Origin: Iodobacter sp.
GTDB lineage: Bacteria > Pseudomonadota > Gammaproteobacteria > Burkholderiales > Chitinibacteraceae
Length of the DNA: 64,000 nt
NCBI RefSeq assembly: GCF_025352645.1
Contig: NZ_JANXSO010000175.1
Coordinates: 57,558-121,557 of the forward strand
Direction: 5' to 3'
This document shows, piece after piece, positions 54,636-64,000 of this stretch (positions are counted from its first letter, which is position 1; every line of letters starts with the position of its first letter). The position numbers and the translations under genes are program-made. The notes below the pieces were generated by a model that had not been told where the DNA came from, did not search any database, and worked only from the letters and a program-made list of their open reading frames with translations.

Positions 54636-57600
54636 GTGAACATCCCTGGCTACAGTCTAAAAAGCACGCTTTATCAAGACGAGACAGGCAGCATGCACCG
54701 CGGCGTTCGTAGTAATGGCACGCCATGTATTTTGCGTATTCAAGCCCTCCCTAGAGCCAGCATCACGCTGACCGTTGAACGCGAATTACTCGAACAAATT
54801 CAAACCAAGCACACCCCCAGAGTATTCGATCTTTTCAAGCATGGCGCTGCTATGGTCTTAGTTTTAGAGGATTGCCCCGGCCGCACTCTAGAAGACTTAA
54901 TGAACGAATCTGGACATAGCCCCAGCACCACCTTGCAATTAGCCATTACGCTCGCCAGAAAGCTGCAACGCACCACCGCAATAGCCCAAGCACTCGCCGC
55001 TCTGCACGCCTGCGGCAAACCCCACGGCAGGCTATGGCCAGACCATATCATTCTTGCTCCCGATCATACCGTCCGTTTTGTTGGCATGGCCGATGGCGGT
55101 GAAGCCGATCCACAAATACATCGCGCTGCCTATTTTTCACCCGAGCAAACGGGGCGTTTACGCTCAGATGTTAATCCGCGCAGCGATCTCTACACCTTGG
55201 GTGTTATTTGCTACCGCATGTTTACAGGCCAGCTGCCTTTTAATAGCAACGACACCCTATCGTTAATCCATGCCCATTTAGCAAAAATACCGGCGTCCCC
55301 TAGTGAGATATCGGATACGCCATTAGCACTGTCCGCCATCATTATGAAGCTACTCGAAAAAGTCCCCGAGAAGCGCTACCACACCGCAGCAGGGCTAGCT
55401 AATGACTTACAACGCTGCACCGAGCGGCTAAGCAACGGCCAAACCGCACTCTTTCCACTAGGGGAAGACGATGAGCCTGGTGTGCTGCATCCATCAAACA
55501 CCCTCTATGGCCGCGATCAGCAGCGGCTTAGTCTGTTAGATGCCTTTGCTCGCAGCCGCACACAAGCCACAGAAGTGGTGTTAATCGCTGGGTATTCGGG
55601 CATAGGCAAGAGTGCACTGGTGCAATCACTACGCCCCGATATTATTATGTCGGATGGTTTTTTTATTGAAGGCAAGTTCGATCAATTTCAGCGCAGTATT
55701 CCCTACGCCGCACTATCCAGTGCCTTTGATAAGTTAGTGAGGCAATGGCTGGCCGAACCCAATCCAGAGCAATGGCAACGCCGCGTTTTAGAATCTGTCG
55801 GCAGCAATGCGCAAATTTTGATTGATGCCATTCCCGCCCTGCAATGGTTACTTGGCCCGCAACCCCCTGTCGCCGAGCTTGGCCCTGCCGAATTACGCCA
55901 TCGCTACAACAAAACCTTGGTAGATTTTATCCAAGGCATTTGCCAAGCCAAATCGCCCTTGGTCTTGTTTTTAGACGATTTACAATGGGCCGACCCTGCC
56001 AGCTTAGATTTAATGGGCCAATTACTCACCAACAGCCATAACAAAAACTTATTATTAATTGGGGCTTATAGAAACTCCGAAGTCAGCACCGGTCACGCCT
56101 TATTATTGGCGCAAGCAGAATGGCAAACTCAAGATGTGCGTAGCACCTTTATTGAACTCGCACCGCTCACAACCGAACAAGTCAACAACCTGCTTACCGA
56201 TGTTTTGCATTTAGCAGATCACACCATGCCTTTGGCCTGCCTTATTCATAGAAAAACCGGTGGCAATCCATTTTTTATTGGCAAATTACTGCGCACCTTA
56301 GTCGATGAAGAGCTGATCCACTGGGACCGAAGCACGCACCTCTGGGTGTGGGATATCCCCTTGCTGGCCACCTATAATGTGGCAGAAAATGTGGTTGAGC
56401 TGGTGATTGAACAGCTCCACCGCCTACCCAGTCATGTGCAGCAATTAGTCAGCTCAGCAGCCTGCTTTGGTAACACCTGTCATCTAGCCGATTTATCCAG
56501 CATCACGGGGCTTAGCAGTAGCATCACGCAAGATAGCTTAACGATCTTGCGCCAAGCCGAGCTTATGACAGAAATCCCCAATGATGCAGGCAAGCCTAAA
56601 CAAATTCGTTTTATGCACGATCGCGTGCAACAAGCTGCTTATTCCATTCTCAATAAACCCCAGCAAGAAGAAACGCATCTACGCATTGCCTATCACCTGC
56701 TTAGCCTGCACGAAGGCGCCGCCTTACAAGAACATTTATTTATTATTGTGCAGCAATTTAGTGCGGGCTTAAATGCGGTATTGCAGGCAAAAAACCCCGA
56801 ACAAAATCGCATTTTGGCGCATTTATTTTTACAGGCGGCAGACAAAGCCATCACCTTAGCCGCGCATGCTAGTGCCAAGCTTTTTACCAGCAATGCACAA
56901 CGCCTGCTGGATAATGAAAGCTTTTGGCAAGACGACTACCCTCTGCTGGCACGCCTAAACTACACTCAGGCCCAAGCCGCCTTTCTATCTGGTGATTTAG
57001 CCACATCAGAAGCTTATATTTTAGCCACGATGCCACGCTTACATAGCACGCTAGAAAAAGCCGAGTTTCAAAACCTATTAATTATTGGCAAAACGCTAAG
57101 CGCCGACTATCAAGGCGCCATTGAGGCGGGGCGGGAGGCATTAGAACTACTCGGCCTAGCTTGGCCGCGAGACCCAGAAGCTGCCTTTCAAAATATTTTG
57201 CAGCAAATCGAAGCTCGCATGGCAAACCGCCCTCCCAGCGACTTGCTCCAATTACCGCTATTAAGCGATCCCTGCCAACAGCTTATTCAAAAAACCCTGC
57301 TTAACTTAGATACCGCCACCTCATTTGGCCACCCTAGTTACTACCCTTTTATTATTTCCCGCATGGTGCTTACGGCCTTAGAACACGGCAACTCCATGGA
57401 GATTTGTAAAGGTTACGGCACGTTTGGCGTCTTACTTGGCTCGCTCTTTGGCCAGCGCCAGCGTGGCTTTGAATTTGCCAGCTTAGGCTATCAACTTATC
57501 CAGCAATTAGATGGCTTAGCGCTTAAATGCAAAACCGGCTGGCCCTACGCAGTGGGCTGCTTGCCCTGGGTTAAACCACTACACGATTCTTTACCGCTCA

Positions 57601-60554
57601 TTCAAGACAGTATCAATGCGGGCCTCATGACTGGCGATCAGCAATTCACCGGCTATTTATATTGCGCCGATGTACTGCATCGCTTTATCAGTGGCCTGCC
57701 ACTGGCCAAATTAAACGAGCGTATCGAACAAACCTTACAAACGTGCATCGCCAACAAAAACCAATGGGCCATCGATACCCTGCGCGCATTGCGCATCTCG
57801 GTGGCGGCTTTTACTTCAGACAATTGGGATGGCCGCAGCTCTGCAGATAGACAATTCGTACTGGAATGCGAACAAGGGGATAAGCGCTCATCGCTGTGCT
57901 TTTATCATATCTACCACGCGCAGCGCATGCTGTTTGCTGGCCGCTACGATGAAGTAATTCGCCACGCCCGCCAAGGCCTCGCACTTTGCCGCTATATCAT
58001 GGGGTTTATTTCTAATTTTGATGCGCATTGGCTGCTCGCCATGGGTTTAAGCGCCAATGCACCTAGCCACGAGCAAACTCAAGAAATTCAAGCATTACGT
58101 GAACAACTCGCCCTATGGAGCTTGGATTGCCCAGCCAATTTCTCCCATAAACTATTAATGCTCGATGCGCAGATCGCGCGCTTACTTGGCCAACACGAAA
58201 TCGCACTACGCCATTGCCATCAAGCCACGGCAGCCGCACGCAATCAAGGCTTTATTCAAGATGTGGCGCTGGGTGAAATCCAAACCTGCAAACTATGGAT
58301 TGAGCATGGTTTTCCCATCTACGCTACTCACCATTTAAAAGAGGCAATCCTCAGCCTGCAGCACTGGGGAGCCAGAGGTTTAGCCAAATCACTGCGGCAT
58401 GAATTTAGCAGCGTTTGGCAACTGATCCCCCCCGAGGACGATATGTTGAGCGGCCGGGCGCTCTCCTCCTCAGGGGTATTAAAAGCCTCGCAAGCCATCG
58501 CCAGTGAAATTGCACTCGATCCGTTATTACTAAGGCTGACCGAGCTAATGATCGAAAGCGCTGGTGCCACTATGGGTGCGTTAATCTTGGCAGAAGATGG
58601 GCAACCACGGCTCAAAACAGTGGGTATCATTGAAAACAACACCATTATTGTTCGCCCCAAAAACAGCCACAGCTTACCGGTTGCCGCATCTATTTTGCAG
58701 TATGTGTGGCGTACACAAGAAACGGTGGCCCTTGATGACGCAGGCTTAGATGAGCGTTTCCAGCGCGACCCCTATGTGCATAGCACCCGCGTAAAATCGC
58801 TACTCAGTGGCCCCATCATCAAACAAGGGGTATTACTTGGTGTTTACTACTTAGAAAACCCATTGGCGGCGGGTACCTTTACCCCTGCTCGACAAGAAGT
58901 CATTCTTGCCCTTGCCACGCAAGCGGCCATCTCGATTGAAAACGCGCGTCTTTACGATGAGCTAGAAAACCGCGTCACCATTCGTACCCAAGAGCTCAGC
59001 ACAGTCAACCAGCATTTAGAAAACGAGTTAGCAGAAAGAAATCGTATCGAAAAAGCCCTCAGAGAAAGCGAATCACGCTTTAGAGCCATTGTAGAAAGCA
59101 TGCTGACTGGCTATTTAAAAACCGAGCTGAGTAGCGGAAAAATTCTTGCCATCAATACCGCCATGCTTAATATCCTTGGCGCAGATAGCTCAGAAGACGT
59201 TTTAGGAGAGTCCTCAATCAACTTTTTTGCCAACCCGCAAGAGCGAAATCAACTACAAGAACTGGTCTTAAAGCACGAACGAGTCAGCCGCTACGCCATT
59301 AAAATCCGCCGCCACAATGGGCAGATACTGGATGTACTCACCACCAGCCGCCTGCTTTACAACGCCGATGGCGAGCCTAGCCATATCGAAGCCACCATGA
59401 TGGATGTGACCGAGCTCAATAGCGCCAGAGAAGCCGCCGAAGCCGCCACGCGCGCTAAAAGCGCCTTTTTAGCCAATATGTCGCATGAAATTCGCACACC
59501 TATGAACGCGATTCATGGTATTGCACACTTGCTTAAACATACCGAGCTTAATGAAAAACAGCAGGATTACTTACTTAAGCTGACCCAATCTACAAACACA
59601 CTGATTGCCTTGATTGACGATATTCTCGATTTTTCTAAAATTGAAGCGGATCGCCTAGAGCTAGAAAATGAAGTCTTTTCTTGCCGCCATACCATGGATC
59701 AAGTGATGTCACTTTTACAATTTAGAGCGGAAGAAAAAGGGCTACTGCTTAAGCTCACTGTGCCTGCGCAATTATCAGAATGGCGCCAAGGTGATGCCTT
59801 GCGTTTAACACAGGTATTGATCAATTTACTCGGCAATGCCATCAAATTTACCCAGCAAGGCGAAGTACATTTGGAGCTTCGTAGCCATAATACACAGCTC
59901 ACTTTTGCCGTTAGAGATCAGGGGATAGGTATGACTGCAGAGCAAATCAAGCGCCTATTTCAACCCTTTAGCCAAGCAGACACCTCCACTACTCGCCGCT
60001 TTGGCGGCACGGGACTTGGATTATCCATTAGTAAAAAACTAGTGGCCCTCATGGGGGGCGACATTACGGTAAAGAGCCAGCTTGGAATAGGCAGCCAATT
60101 TAGTTTCACCCTAGACTTACCCATCGCCCCTGACGTACATCACGAATCCGCCACCCTAGGTGTCTCTGAGCAAGACATCACATTTGAAGGCAAACATGTG
60201 CTGGTGGTCGACGATGTCGCCATCAACCGCTTAGTAGCCCGTGAGCTGCTATCGCTAGCTAAAATAACCTGTGATGAAGCCAATAACGGTGAAGAAGCTC
60301 TGAATAAACTACTTAGCCGCCACTATGATTTAGTGCTGATGGATTTACAAATGCCAATTTTGGATGGCCTAGAAGCCACTCGGCAAATGCGCGCCAGAGG
60401 CGACACCACCCCCGTGATTGCACTGACGGCCGACGCGCTGGAATCGCATAAAAAAACCTGTATAGAAGTCGGCATGAACGATCACCTCGCCAAGCCCATC
60501 ATCCCCTTGCAGCTGCATACCCTACTCAAAAAATGGCTGATAGACCAAGTTTAA
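54636..60554 (+). CDS. Giant pseudokinase-AAA ATPase-GAF-PAS-histidine kinase-receiver protein
   Basis: Numbered from GTG 54636 (1972 residues). A protein-kinase-like fold covers about 1-260, but the catalytic loop is HGRLWPDH (no HxD) and the DFG position reads MADGG, so it is probably inactive. An AAA_16 ATPase follows (Walker A GYSGIGKS about 319-326, Walker B LFLDDLQWAD), then a long helical, TPR-like region. A GAF domain (about 1300-1440), a PAS domain (about 1480-1590), HisKA (His1617), HATPase (GGTGLGLS) and a C-terminal receiver (Asp1903 in MDLQMP) complete it. Such proteins integrate signals; the input is unknown. GGAG stands five bases before the GTG. A TTG at 54567 is in frame but poorly supported. 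Confidence 0.85.
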   Translation: MNIPGYSLKSTLYQDETGSMHRGVRSNGTPCILRIQALPRASITLTVERELLEQIQTKHTPRVFDLFKHGAAMVLVLEDCPGRTLEDLMNESGHSPSTTLQLAITLARKLQRTTAIAQALAALHACGKPHGRLWPDHIILAPDHTVRFVGMADGGEADPQIHRAAYFSPEQTGRLRSDVNPRSDLYTLGVICYRMFTGQLPFNSNDTLSLIHAHLAKIPASPSEISDTPLALSAIIMKLLEKVPEKRYHTAAGLANDLQRCTERLSNGQTALFPLGEDDEPGVLHPSNTLYGRDQQRLSLLDAFARSRTQATEVVLIAGYSGIGKSALVQSLRPDIIMSDGFFIEGKFDQFQRSIPYAALSSAFDKLVRQWLAEPNPEQWQRRVLESVGSNAQILIDAIPALQWLLGPQPPVAELGPAELRHRYNKTLVDFIQGICQAKSPLVLFLDDLQWADPASLDLMGQLLTNSHNKNLLLIGAYRNSEVSTGHALLLAQAEWQTQDVRSTFIELAPLTTEQVNNLLTDVLHLADHTMPLACLIHRKTGGNPFFIGKLLRTLVDEELIHWDRSTHLWVWDIPLLATYNVAENVVELVIEQLHRLPSHVQQLVSSAACFGNTCHLADLSSITGLSSSITQDSLTILRQAELMTEIPNDAGKPKQIRFMHDRVQQAAYSILNKPQQEETHLRIAYHLLSLHEGAALQEHLFIIVQQFSAGLNAVLQAKNPEQNRILAHLFLQAADKAITLAAHASAKLFTSNAQRLLDNESFWQDDYPLLARLNYTQAQAAFLSGDLATSEAYILATMPRLHSTLEKAEFQNLLIIGKTLSADYQGAIEAGREALELLGLAWPRDPEAAFQNILQQIEARMANRPPSDLLQLPLLSDPCQQLIQKTLLNLDTATSFGHPSYYPFIISRMVLTALEHGNSMEICKGYGTFGVLLGSLFGQRQRGFEFASLGYQLIQQLDGLALKCKTGWPYAVGCLPWVKPLHDSLPLIQDSINAGLMTGDQQFTGYLYCADVLHRFISGLPLAKLNERIEQTLQTCIANKNQWAIDTLRALRISVAAFTSDNWDGRSSADRQFVLECEQGDKRSSLCFYHIYHAQRMLFAGRYDEVIRHARQGLALCRYIMGFISNFDAHWLLAMGLSANAPSHEQTQEIQALREQLALWSLDCPANFSHKLLMLDAQIARLLGQHEIALRHCHQATAAARNQGFIQDVALGEIQTCKLWIEHGFPIYATHHLKEAILSLQHWGARGLAKSLRHEFSSVWQLIPPEDDMLSGRALSSSGVLKASQAIASEIALDPLLLRLTELMIESAGATMGALILAEDGQPRLKTVGIIENNTIIVRPKNSHSLPVAASILQYVWRTQETVALDDAGLDERFQRDPYVHSTRVKSLLSGPIIKQGVLLGVYYLENPLAAGTFTPARQEVILALATQAAISIENARLYDELENRVTIRTQELSTVNQHLENELAERNRIEKALRESESRFRAIVESMLTGYLKTELSSGKILAINTAMLNILGADSSEDVLGESSINFFANPQERNQLQELVLKHERVSRYAIKIRRHNGQILDVLTTSRLLYNADGEPSHIEATMMDVTELNSAREAAEAATRAKSAFLANMSHEIRTPMNAIHGIAHLLKHTELNEKQQDYLLKLTQSTNTLIALIDDILDFSKIEADRLELENEVFSCRHTMDQVMSLLQFRAEEKGLLLKLTVPAQLSEWRQGDALRLTQVLINLLGNAIKFTQQGEVHLELRSHNTQLTFAVRDQGIGMTAEQIKRLFQPFSQADTSTTRRFGGTGLGLSISKKLVALMGGDITVKSQLGIGSQFSFTLDLPIAPDVHHESATLGVSEQDITFEGKHVLVVDDVAINRLVARELLSLAKITCDEANNGEEALNKLLSRHYDLVLMDLQMPILDGLEATRQMRARGDTTPVIALTADALESHKKTCIEVGMNDHLAKPIIPLQLHTLLKKWLIDQV

Positions 60555-60592
60555 ACAGCTGCATCAGCAAGGCTTTTAATCTAATCTGCCGA

Positions 60593-61060
60593 CTAATGCG
60601 CGCATCGCTCTGGTAAGCTGCGAATCGCATCGGCATTGGATGGCGAAAACACCATTTCGGCAGCTTGTGACCAACTCACCCATTTAAAGCGCCGGTGCTC
60701 ACCAGGGGCAAGAGTAATATCCAGTGTGGATGGCACTTCTAGGCTAAATACATGCTCGGTATTATGGCTTGTGCCTGGTGCATAGCGATGACGCCATATT
60801 TCAAAAATCTCGAAATCGTGACTTTGCTGCCAATCGCGTAATTTATATAACCGTGTATCTAGCCCTGTTTCTTCAAAGACCTCGCGCCGCGCCGTTTGCT
60901 CCAATAACTCATCCGCTTCTCGACTCCCAGTAACAGACTGCCAAGCCTCATTAAAATCAGTTCGTTCTAAGAGCAATACCTGTAGATCAGGGGTGTGAAT
61001 CACAATCAGCGCAGACACAGCTTGTTTATAAGGGGGAGCAGCAGAAAATGGAGTGGTCAT
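60593..61060 (-). CDS. nudB: Dihydroneopterin triphosphate diphosphatase (Nudix)
   Basis: The 155-residue enzyme has a perfect Nudix box, running from GSREADELLEQTARREV through FEETGL. WQSVTGS precedes it, and FEIFEIWRHRYAPGTSHNTEHVFSLEVP follows, as in E. coli NudB. NudB removes pyrophosphate from dihydroneopterin triphosphate in folate synthesis. It stands alone, converging on the giant kinase gene with a 38-base gap. No strong ribosome-binding site is seen. Confidence 0.9.
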   Translation of the reverse strand: MTTPFSAAPPYKQAVSALIVIHTPDLQVLLLERTDFNEAWQSVTGSREADELLEQTARREVFEETGLDTRLYKLRDWQQSHDFEIFEIWRHRYAPGTSHNTEHVFSLEVPSTLDITLAPGEHRRFKWVSWSQAAEMVFSPSNADAIRSLPERCAH

Positions 61061-61362
61061 AAGGGGCTTGCAAAGGAAGATGGGCCAAGTGCAAAGCTTA
61101 AACCATGCGCATGCTGACTCACAACTTTAGCGATAAAAAATACTCAGACTAGTGGACTTAAACAGAGGGAAAAACCAAAAAACATCGCTAAATTCAGCAG
61201 CTGTTTTCACTATAAAACAACGGGTTCCCCATGATTTTTGTAATTCAAGATTTAGATTTTAGTGTGCATAAACGTAGTTAGTAAATACTATCCCCTAGGA
61301 TACACGTGCGTTATAACCCGCTTGCACGCTACAATCGCCTCCCCTCTCGACTTTGAGCCGCC
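61061..61362. other. Divergent gap between nudB and csdA
   Basis: The 302-base region holds a 14-bp palindrome TATCCCCTAGGATA (61289-61302) and a possible -10 TACAAT at 61330-61335 before csdA. No -35 partner is clear. The palindrome could be an operator; it does not match the IscR site. Confidence 0.4.
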
Positions 61363-62571
61363 ATGTTTGATGCCTACGCCCTACGTGCCCAGTTTCCTTT
61401 ACTGGCGCGTGCACCAGAGCTGATTTACCTCGACAATGCGGCCACCACTCAAAAACCGCTACTCGTCTTGGATGCTGAGCGTCATTTCTATGAAACTGCC
61501 AATGCCAATGTGCACCGTGGCTCGCACCGGCTGGCCGTTGCTGCCACCGATGCCTTTGAAAATGCCAGGAGCAGCGTAGCGCGTTTTATTAATGCCCGCT
61601 CCAGCGATGAAATCGTTTTCACCCGCGGGGCCACTGAGGCGATCAATTTAGTGGCGCAGAGCTGGGGTGCGGCCAATTTACAAGCAGGCGATGAGATTTT
61701 ACTCAGCACCTTAGAGCACCACGCCAATATTGTGCCGTGGCAAATGTTAGCCGCACGCTGCGGTGCCATCATCAAGCCGATTCAGTTACTGAGCGACGGC
61801 GGCTTAGATCTTGAACATTTTCATGCCCTACTCTCAAATAGAACCAAGCTAGTTGGCCTTACGCATATTTCTAATGCCATCGGCAGCGAGCTGCCCATTG
61901 CTGAACTCATTAACAGCGCACATCAATATGGTGCCAAGGTATTGATTGATGGCGCACAAGCAGTGGCGCATAAGATCATCGACGTGCAAGCGCTAAACGC
62001 CGATTTTTATGTGTTTTCTAGCCATAAAGTTTACGGCCCAACGGGCATCGGGGCTTTATGGGCTTGTAGCGAAATCTTAAGTAACATGCCGCCTTGGCAG
62101 GGTGGTGGCGAGATGATAGAGCGTGTTTCGTTTGCCCAAACCAGCTATGCAGAAGCCCCTGCCCGTTTTGAAGCAGGCACACCCGCCATTGCCCAAACCG
62201 TTGGTTTTGCCGCTGCGCTAGATTGGCTACAAGGCCAAGACCGCGCCGCCATTGCCCAGCACGAGCACGCATTACGGCTGCAATTAGAACAGGGTCTCAG
62301 CCAAATTGAGGGCTTACGCCTTATTGGTAACGCCCTACAAAAAGGGCCTGTTGTATCGATGGCTTTTACCCACGCTCATCCTTATGACGTCGCCCAGTTT
62401 TTAGATGCCCGCGACATTGCCGTAAGGGTAGGCAATCACTGTGCCCAGCCTTTACTGGCTAGCCTTGGCTTATCTGGCACCTTACGCGCCTCTTTTGCTG
62501 CGTATAACACCCACAGCGATATCGAAGCCCTACTTGTGGGCCTGAGCGAAACATTGGAACTATTAGCATGA
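61363..62571 (+). CDS. csdA: Cysteine desulfurase, CsdA type
   Basis: The 402-residue PLP enzyme has the PLP Lys222 in FSSHKVYGPTG and the persulfide Cys360 in VGNHCAQPLLASLG. The latter is closer to E. coli CsdA (GQHCAQPLL) than to SufS (GHHCAMPLM). It frees sulfur from cysteine as alanine and hands it to a SufE-like acceptor. The start MFDAYALRAQFPLLARAPELIYLDNAATTQKP is typical. The stop overlaps csdE by four bases. Confidence 0.9.
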   Translation: MFDAYALRAQFPLLARAPELIYLDNAATTQKPLLVLDAERHFYETANANVHRGSHRLAVAATDAFENARSSVARFINARSSDEIVFTRGATEAINLVAQSWGAANLQAGDEILLSTLEHHANIVPWQMLAARCGAIIKPIQLLSDGGLDLEHFHALLSNRTKLVGLTHISNAIGSELPIAELINSAHQYGAKVLIDGAQAVAHKIIDVQALNADFYVFSSHKVYGPTGIGALWACSEILSNMPPWQGGGEMIERVSFAQTSYAEAPARFEAGTPAIAQTVGFAAALDWLQGQDRAAIAQHEHALRLQLEQGLSQIEGLRLIGNALQKGPVVSMAFTHAHPYDVAQFLDARDIAVRVGNHCAQPLLASLGLSGTLRASFAAYNTHSDIEALLVGLSETLELLA

Positions 62572-62972
62572 ATAAAGCAGAAATAGAGCGCAAACTAGCC
62601 AGTGCGCACGGCTGGGAGGGCAAAAACCGCCTGCTCGTGCAATTGGCCCGTGATTTACCGCCCTTGCCCACCAGCGAGCTTAACGATGCCAACCGCATCG
62701 TAGGCTGTGAAAGCACGGCTTGGCTTACTATCGCTTGGCAAGAAGAGCAGATACAGCTTGCTGCAGATAGTGAATCACGCATCGTTAAAGGCTTGCTAGT
62801 CTTACTTATCACCGCCTATCAAGGAAAAACGCGCGCAGAAATTCAAGCTTTTGATTGCGAGGCATGGCTAATATCGCTAGGCCTTACTCGCTTTTTATCT
62901 GCATCGCGGGGTAATGGGGTAAAAGCCATTATTGGCAAAATTCACAATGCAATTGGCGAAGCTCAGCATTGA
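62568..62972 (+). CDS. csdE: SufE-like sulfur acceptor, CsdE type
   Basis: The 134-residue cytoplasmic protein has acceptor Cys47 in RIVGCESTAW, followed by DSESRIVKGLLVLLITAYQGKT and LSASRGNGVKAI, as in the SufE/CsdE family. It takes persulfide sulfur from CsdA and passes it on. Four-base overlap with csdA means coupled translation. No sufBCD scaffold genes are nearby. Confidence 0.9.
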   Translation: MNKAEIERKLASAHGWEGKNRLLVQLARDLPPLPTSELNDANRIVGCESTAWLTIAWQEEQIQLAADSESRIVKGLLVLLITAYQGKTRAEIQAFDCEAWLISLGLTRFLSASRGNGVKAIIGKIHNAIGEAQH

Positions 62973-63024
62973 CTGGGATCGTCAGTTTCGTAATGCTATT
63001 AAACTCATAAACAAGGATGGATTA

Positions 63025-63771
63025 ATGAAAAACCTACGTAAGTTATTTGCTGCTTTTGTTACCGCTAGCCTGATTGCTGCCCCTGCACTTGCCGAACGCC
63101 CACTGACAGTTGGCACCGATGCCACCTTTGCCCCCTTCGAAATTTTAAACAAAAAACAAGAAGTCGAAGGTTTTGACGCAGATTTAATTCACGCGATTGC
63201 GGCTAAAGCGGGCCTGCCTATTAAAGTGATCAATACCCCTTGGGAAGGCCTGTTTGCTGGCTTAAACAATGGTGAGCGCGATATCGTTATTGCCGCTGTA
63301 ACCATTACCCCAGAACGCCAAAAATCAATGGACTTCACTGCGCCATACTTTGAAGCCAAGCAATTAATCGTTGTTTCTGCCAAAAGCCCTGTGGCTAAAT
63401 TAACCGACCTTAAAACCAAGAAAATGGCCGTACAAAACGGCACAACGGGTGATATCGTCGCGCAAAAGCATTTCGGCAAAGGCAATACCAATATTCGTCG
63501 CTTTGAAACTATCGTCTTGGCATTGCAAGAATTAAAAGCCGGTGGTGTTGATGCTGTGATTGGTGACAATAGTGTGGTTAAAAACTATCTAATCAATAAT
63601 CCAAATTCAGGCTTTAAGCTGATTGACGACACCAGCTTTGATAAAGAGTTTTATGGTATTGCAGTTAAGAAAGGCAATACAGCACTGCTCGCCAAATTAA
63701 ACAAAGGCTTGGCTGATGTTAAAGCCGATGGCTCTTATCAAAAAATTTACAGCAAATATTTCGGCAAATAA
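63025..63771 (+). CDS. Polar amino acid ABC transporter substrate-binding protein (family 3)
   Basis: The 248-residue protein has a signal peptide (MKNLRKLFAAFVTASLIAAPALA-ER) and the SBP family 3 core: LTVGTDATFAPFEILNKKQEVEGFDADLIHAIA, AVTITPERQKSMDFTAPYFEAKQLIVV, and YQKIYSKYFGK at the end. It resembles GlnH/ArtJ-type proteins; the exact amino acid is unclear. AAGGA lies before ATG 63025; an in-frame ATG at 62932 lies inside csdE and is rejected. A terminator follows at once, so permease and ATPase genes are not in this transcript. Confidence 0.88.
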   Translation: MKNLRKLFAAFVTASLIAAPALAERPLTVGTDATFAPFEILNKKQEVEGFDADLIHAIAAKAGLPIKVINTPWEGLFAGLNNGERDIVIAAVTITPERQKSMDFTAPYFEAKQLIVVSAKSPVAKLTDLKTKKMAVQNGTTGDIVAQKHFGKGNTNIRRFETIVLALQELKAGGVDAVIGDNSVVKNYLINNPNSGFKLIDDTSFDKEFYGIAVKKGNTALLAKLNKGLADVKADGSYQKIYSKYFGK

Positions 63772-63785
63772 GATCTACTTGATGT

Positions 63786-63817
63786 AAAAAAATCGCCTCT
63801 CTTGAGGCGATTTTTTT
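63786..63817 (+). terminator. Terminator after the amino acid binding protein gene
   Basis: AAAAAAATCGCCTC and GAGGCGATTTTTTT form a perfect stem around TCTT with a T-run on both strands. Confidence 0.9.
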
Positions 63818-63860
63818 GTGCTAAAAACACCTAACCCGCAAAAAAAAGCCCCACCGGCGG

Positions 63861-64000
63861 TGAACTGCACCCCAAAAGTTGGACACCCGTCCATTTTTGG
63901 GGTGTTTTTATGTCCAAGTACACAATGCAATTCAAACTTACTGCCGTTCAGCAATATTTAACGGGCGAAGCAGGTATTAAAACGATCACCAACCAACATG
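63861..64000 (+). mobile_element. IS3-family insertion sequence, left end (continues past window)
   Basis: TGAACTGCACCCCAAAAGTT followed by GGACA is the terminal inverted repeat seen in many IS3 (IS150-type) elements. A transposase reading frame begins 49 bases inside. The right end and target duplication lie outside the window. Confidence 0.8.
63910..64000 (+). CDS. IS3-family transposase OrfA, partial
   Basis: The first 30 residues (MSKYTMQFKLTAVQQYLTGE, AGIKTITNQH) match the N-terminal helix-turn-helix start of IS150-type OrfA proteins. The frame is open to the window edge, so the length and any programmed frameshift to OrfB cannot be judged. Confidence 0.8.
   Translation, partial: MSKYTMQFKLTAVQQYLTGEAGIKTITNQH

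Overview
The window looks like chromosome of a Gram-negative betaproteobacterium, most likely order Neisseriales and close to Iodobacter or its Chromobacteriaceae relatives. This is inferred from gene content (a phhA-hpd phenylalanine route, a TonB/ExbB/ExbD/ExbD set, a full type VI secretion locus, CsdA/CsdE) and protein style; no rRNA or tRNA gene is present to confirm it. Most genes have a moderate GC content; the intergenic regions and one gene at 44.7-45.2 kb are clearly more AT-rich.

Layout. 0-10.4 kb is mixed housekeeping: creA and a Gfo/Idh/MocA oxidoreductase, a FemAB-like acyltransferase, a large hybrid histidine kinase, a c-type cytochrome lipoprotein, a Tat-exported PhoD-like phosphatase and an ABC substrate-binding protein. 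10.6-23.8 kb is a co-directional minus-strand block. Read in the direction of transcription it holds a TonB-dependent receptor, tonB-exbB-exbD-exbD, a secreted M3 oligopeptidase, and a peptide-type ABC transporter (binding protein, two permeases, double ATPase). Together these could take a peptide-like substrate from outside the cell to the cytoplasm. 24.5-27.6 kb carries a crotonase-family protein, serS and an unknown secreted protein.

28.0-48.9 kb is a type VI secretion system in two divergent arms. The minus arm is tssJ-K-L-M-A. The plus arm is tssB-C-hcp-E-F-G-H, then an AT-rich gene with caspase-like motifs, then vgrG. Beyond vgrG lie a MORN-repeat protein, a small helix-turn-helix-like ORF and a PAAR-like DUF4280 protein. 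All thirteen core components are present; no Ser/Thr kinase, phosphatase or FHA regulator is seen.

49.2-51.8 kb holds hpd and phhA (phenylalanine to homogentisate) with a divergent Lrp/AsnC regulator. 52.0-54.4 kb holds nfeD, a stomatin-like protein and a DHH phosphoesterase. 54.5-60.6 kb is one giant gene: pseudokinase, AAA ATPase, GAF, PAS, histidine kinase, receiver. It is preceded by a run of 15 C that may vary in length. 60.6-64 kb carries nudB, csdA-csdE, an amino-acid binding protein and the left end of an IS3-family element that runs off the window.

Several families of intergenic palindromic repeats recur: GTAGGGCGGGT type, GCGCTGCTTGCTGCG type and CCCCCTTTGTAAAAGGGGG type. They are listed individually. 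Start codons were chosen by Shine-Dalgarno match, signal peptide position and terminator position, and often differ from the longest possible reading frame.
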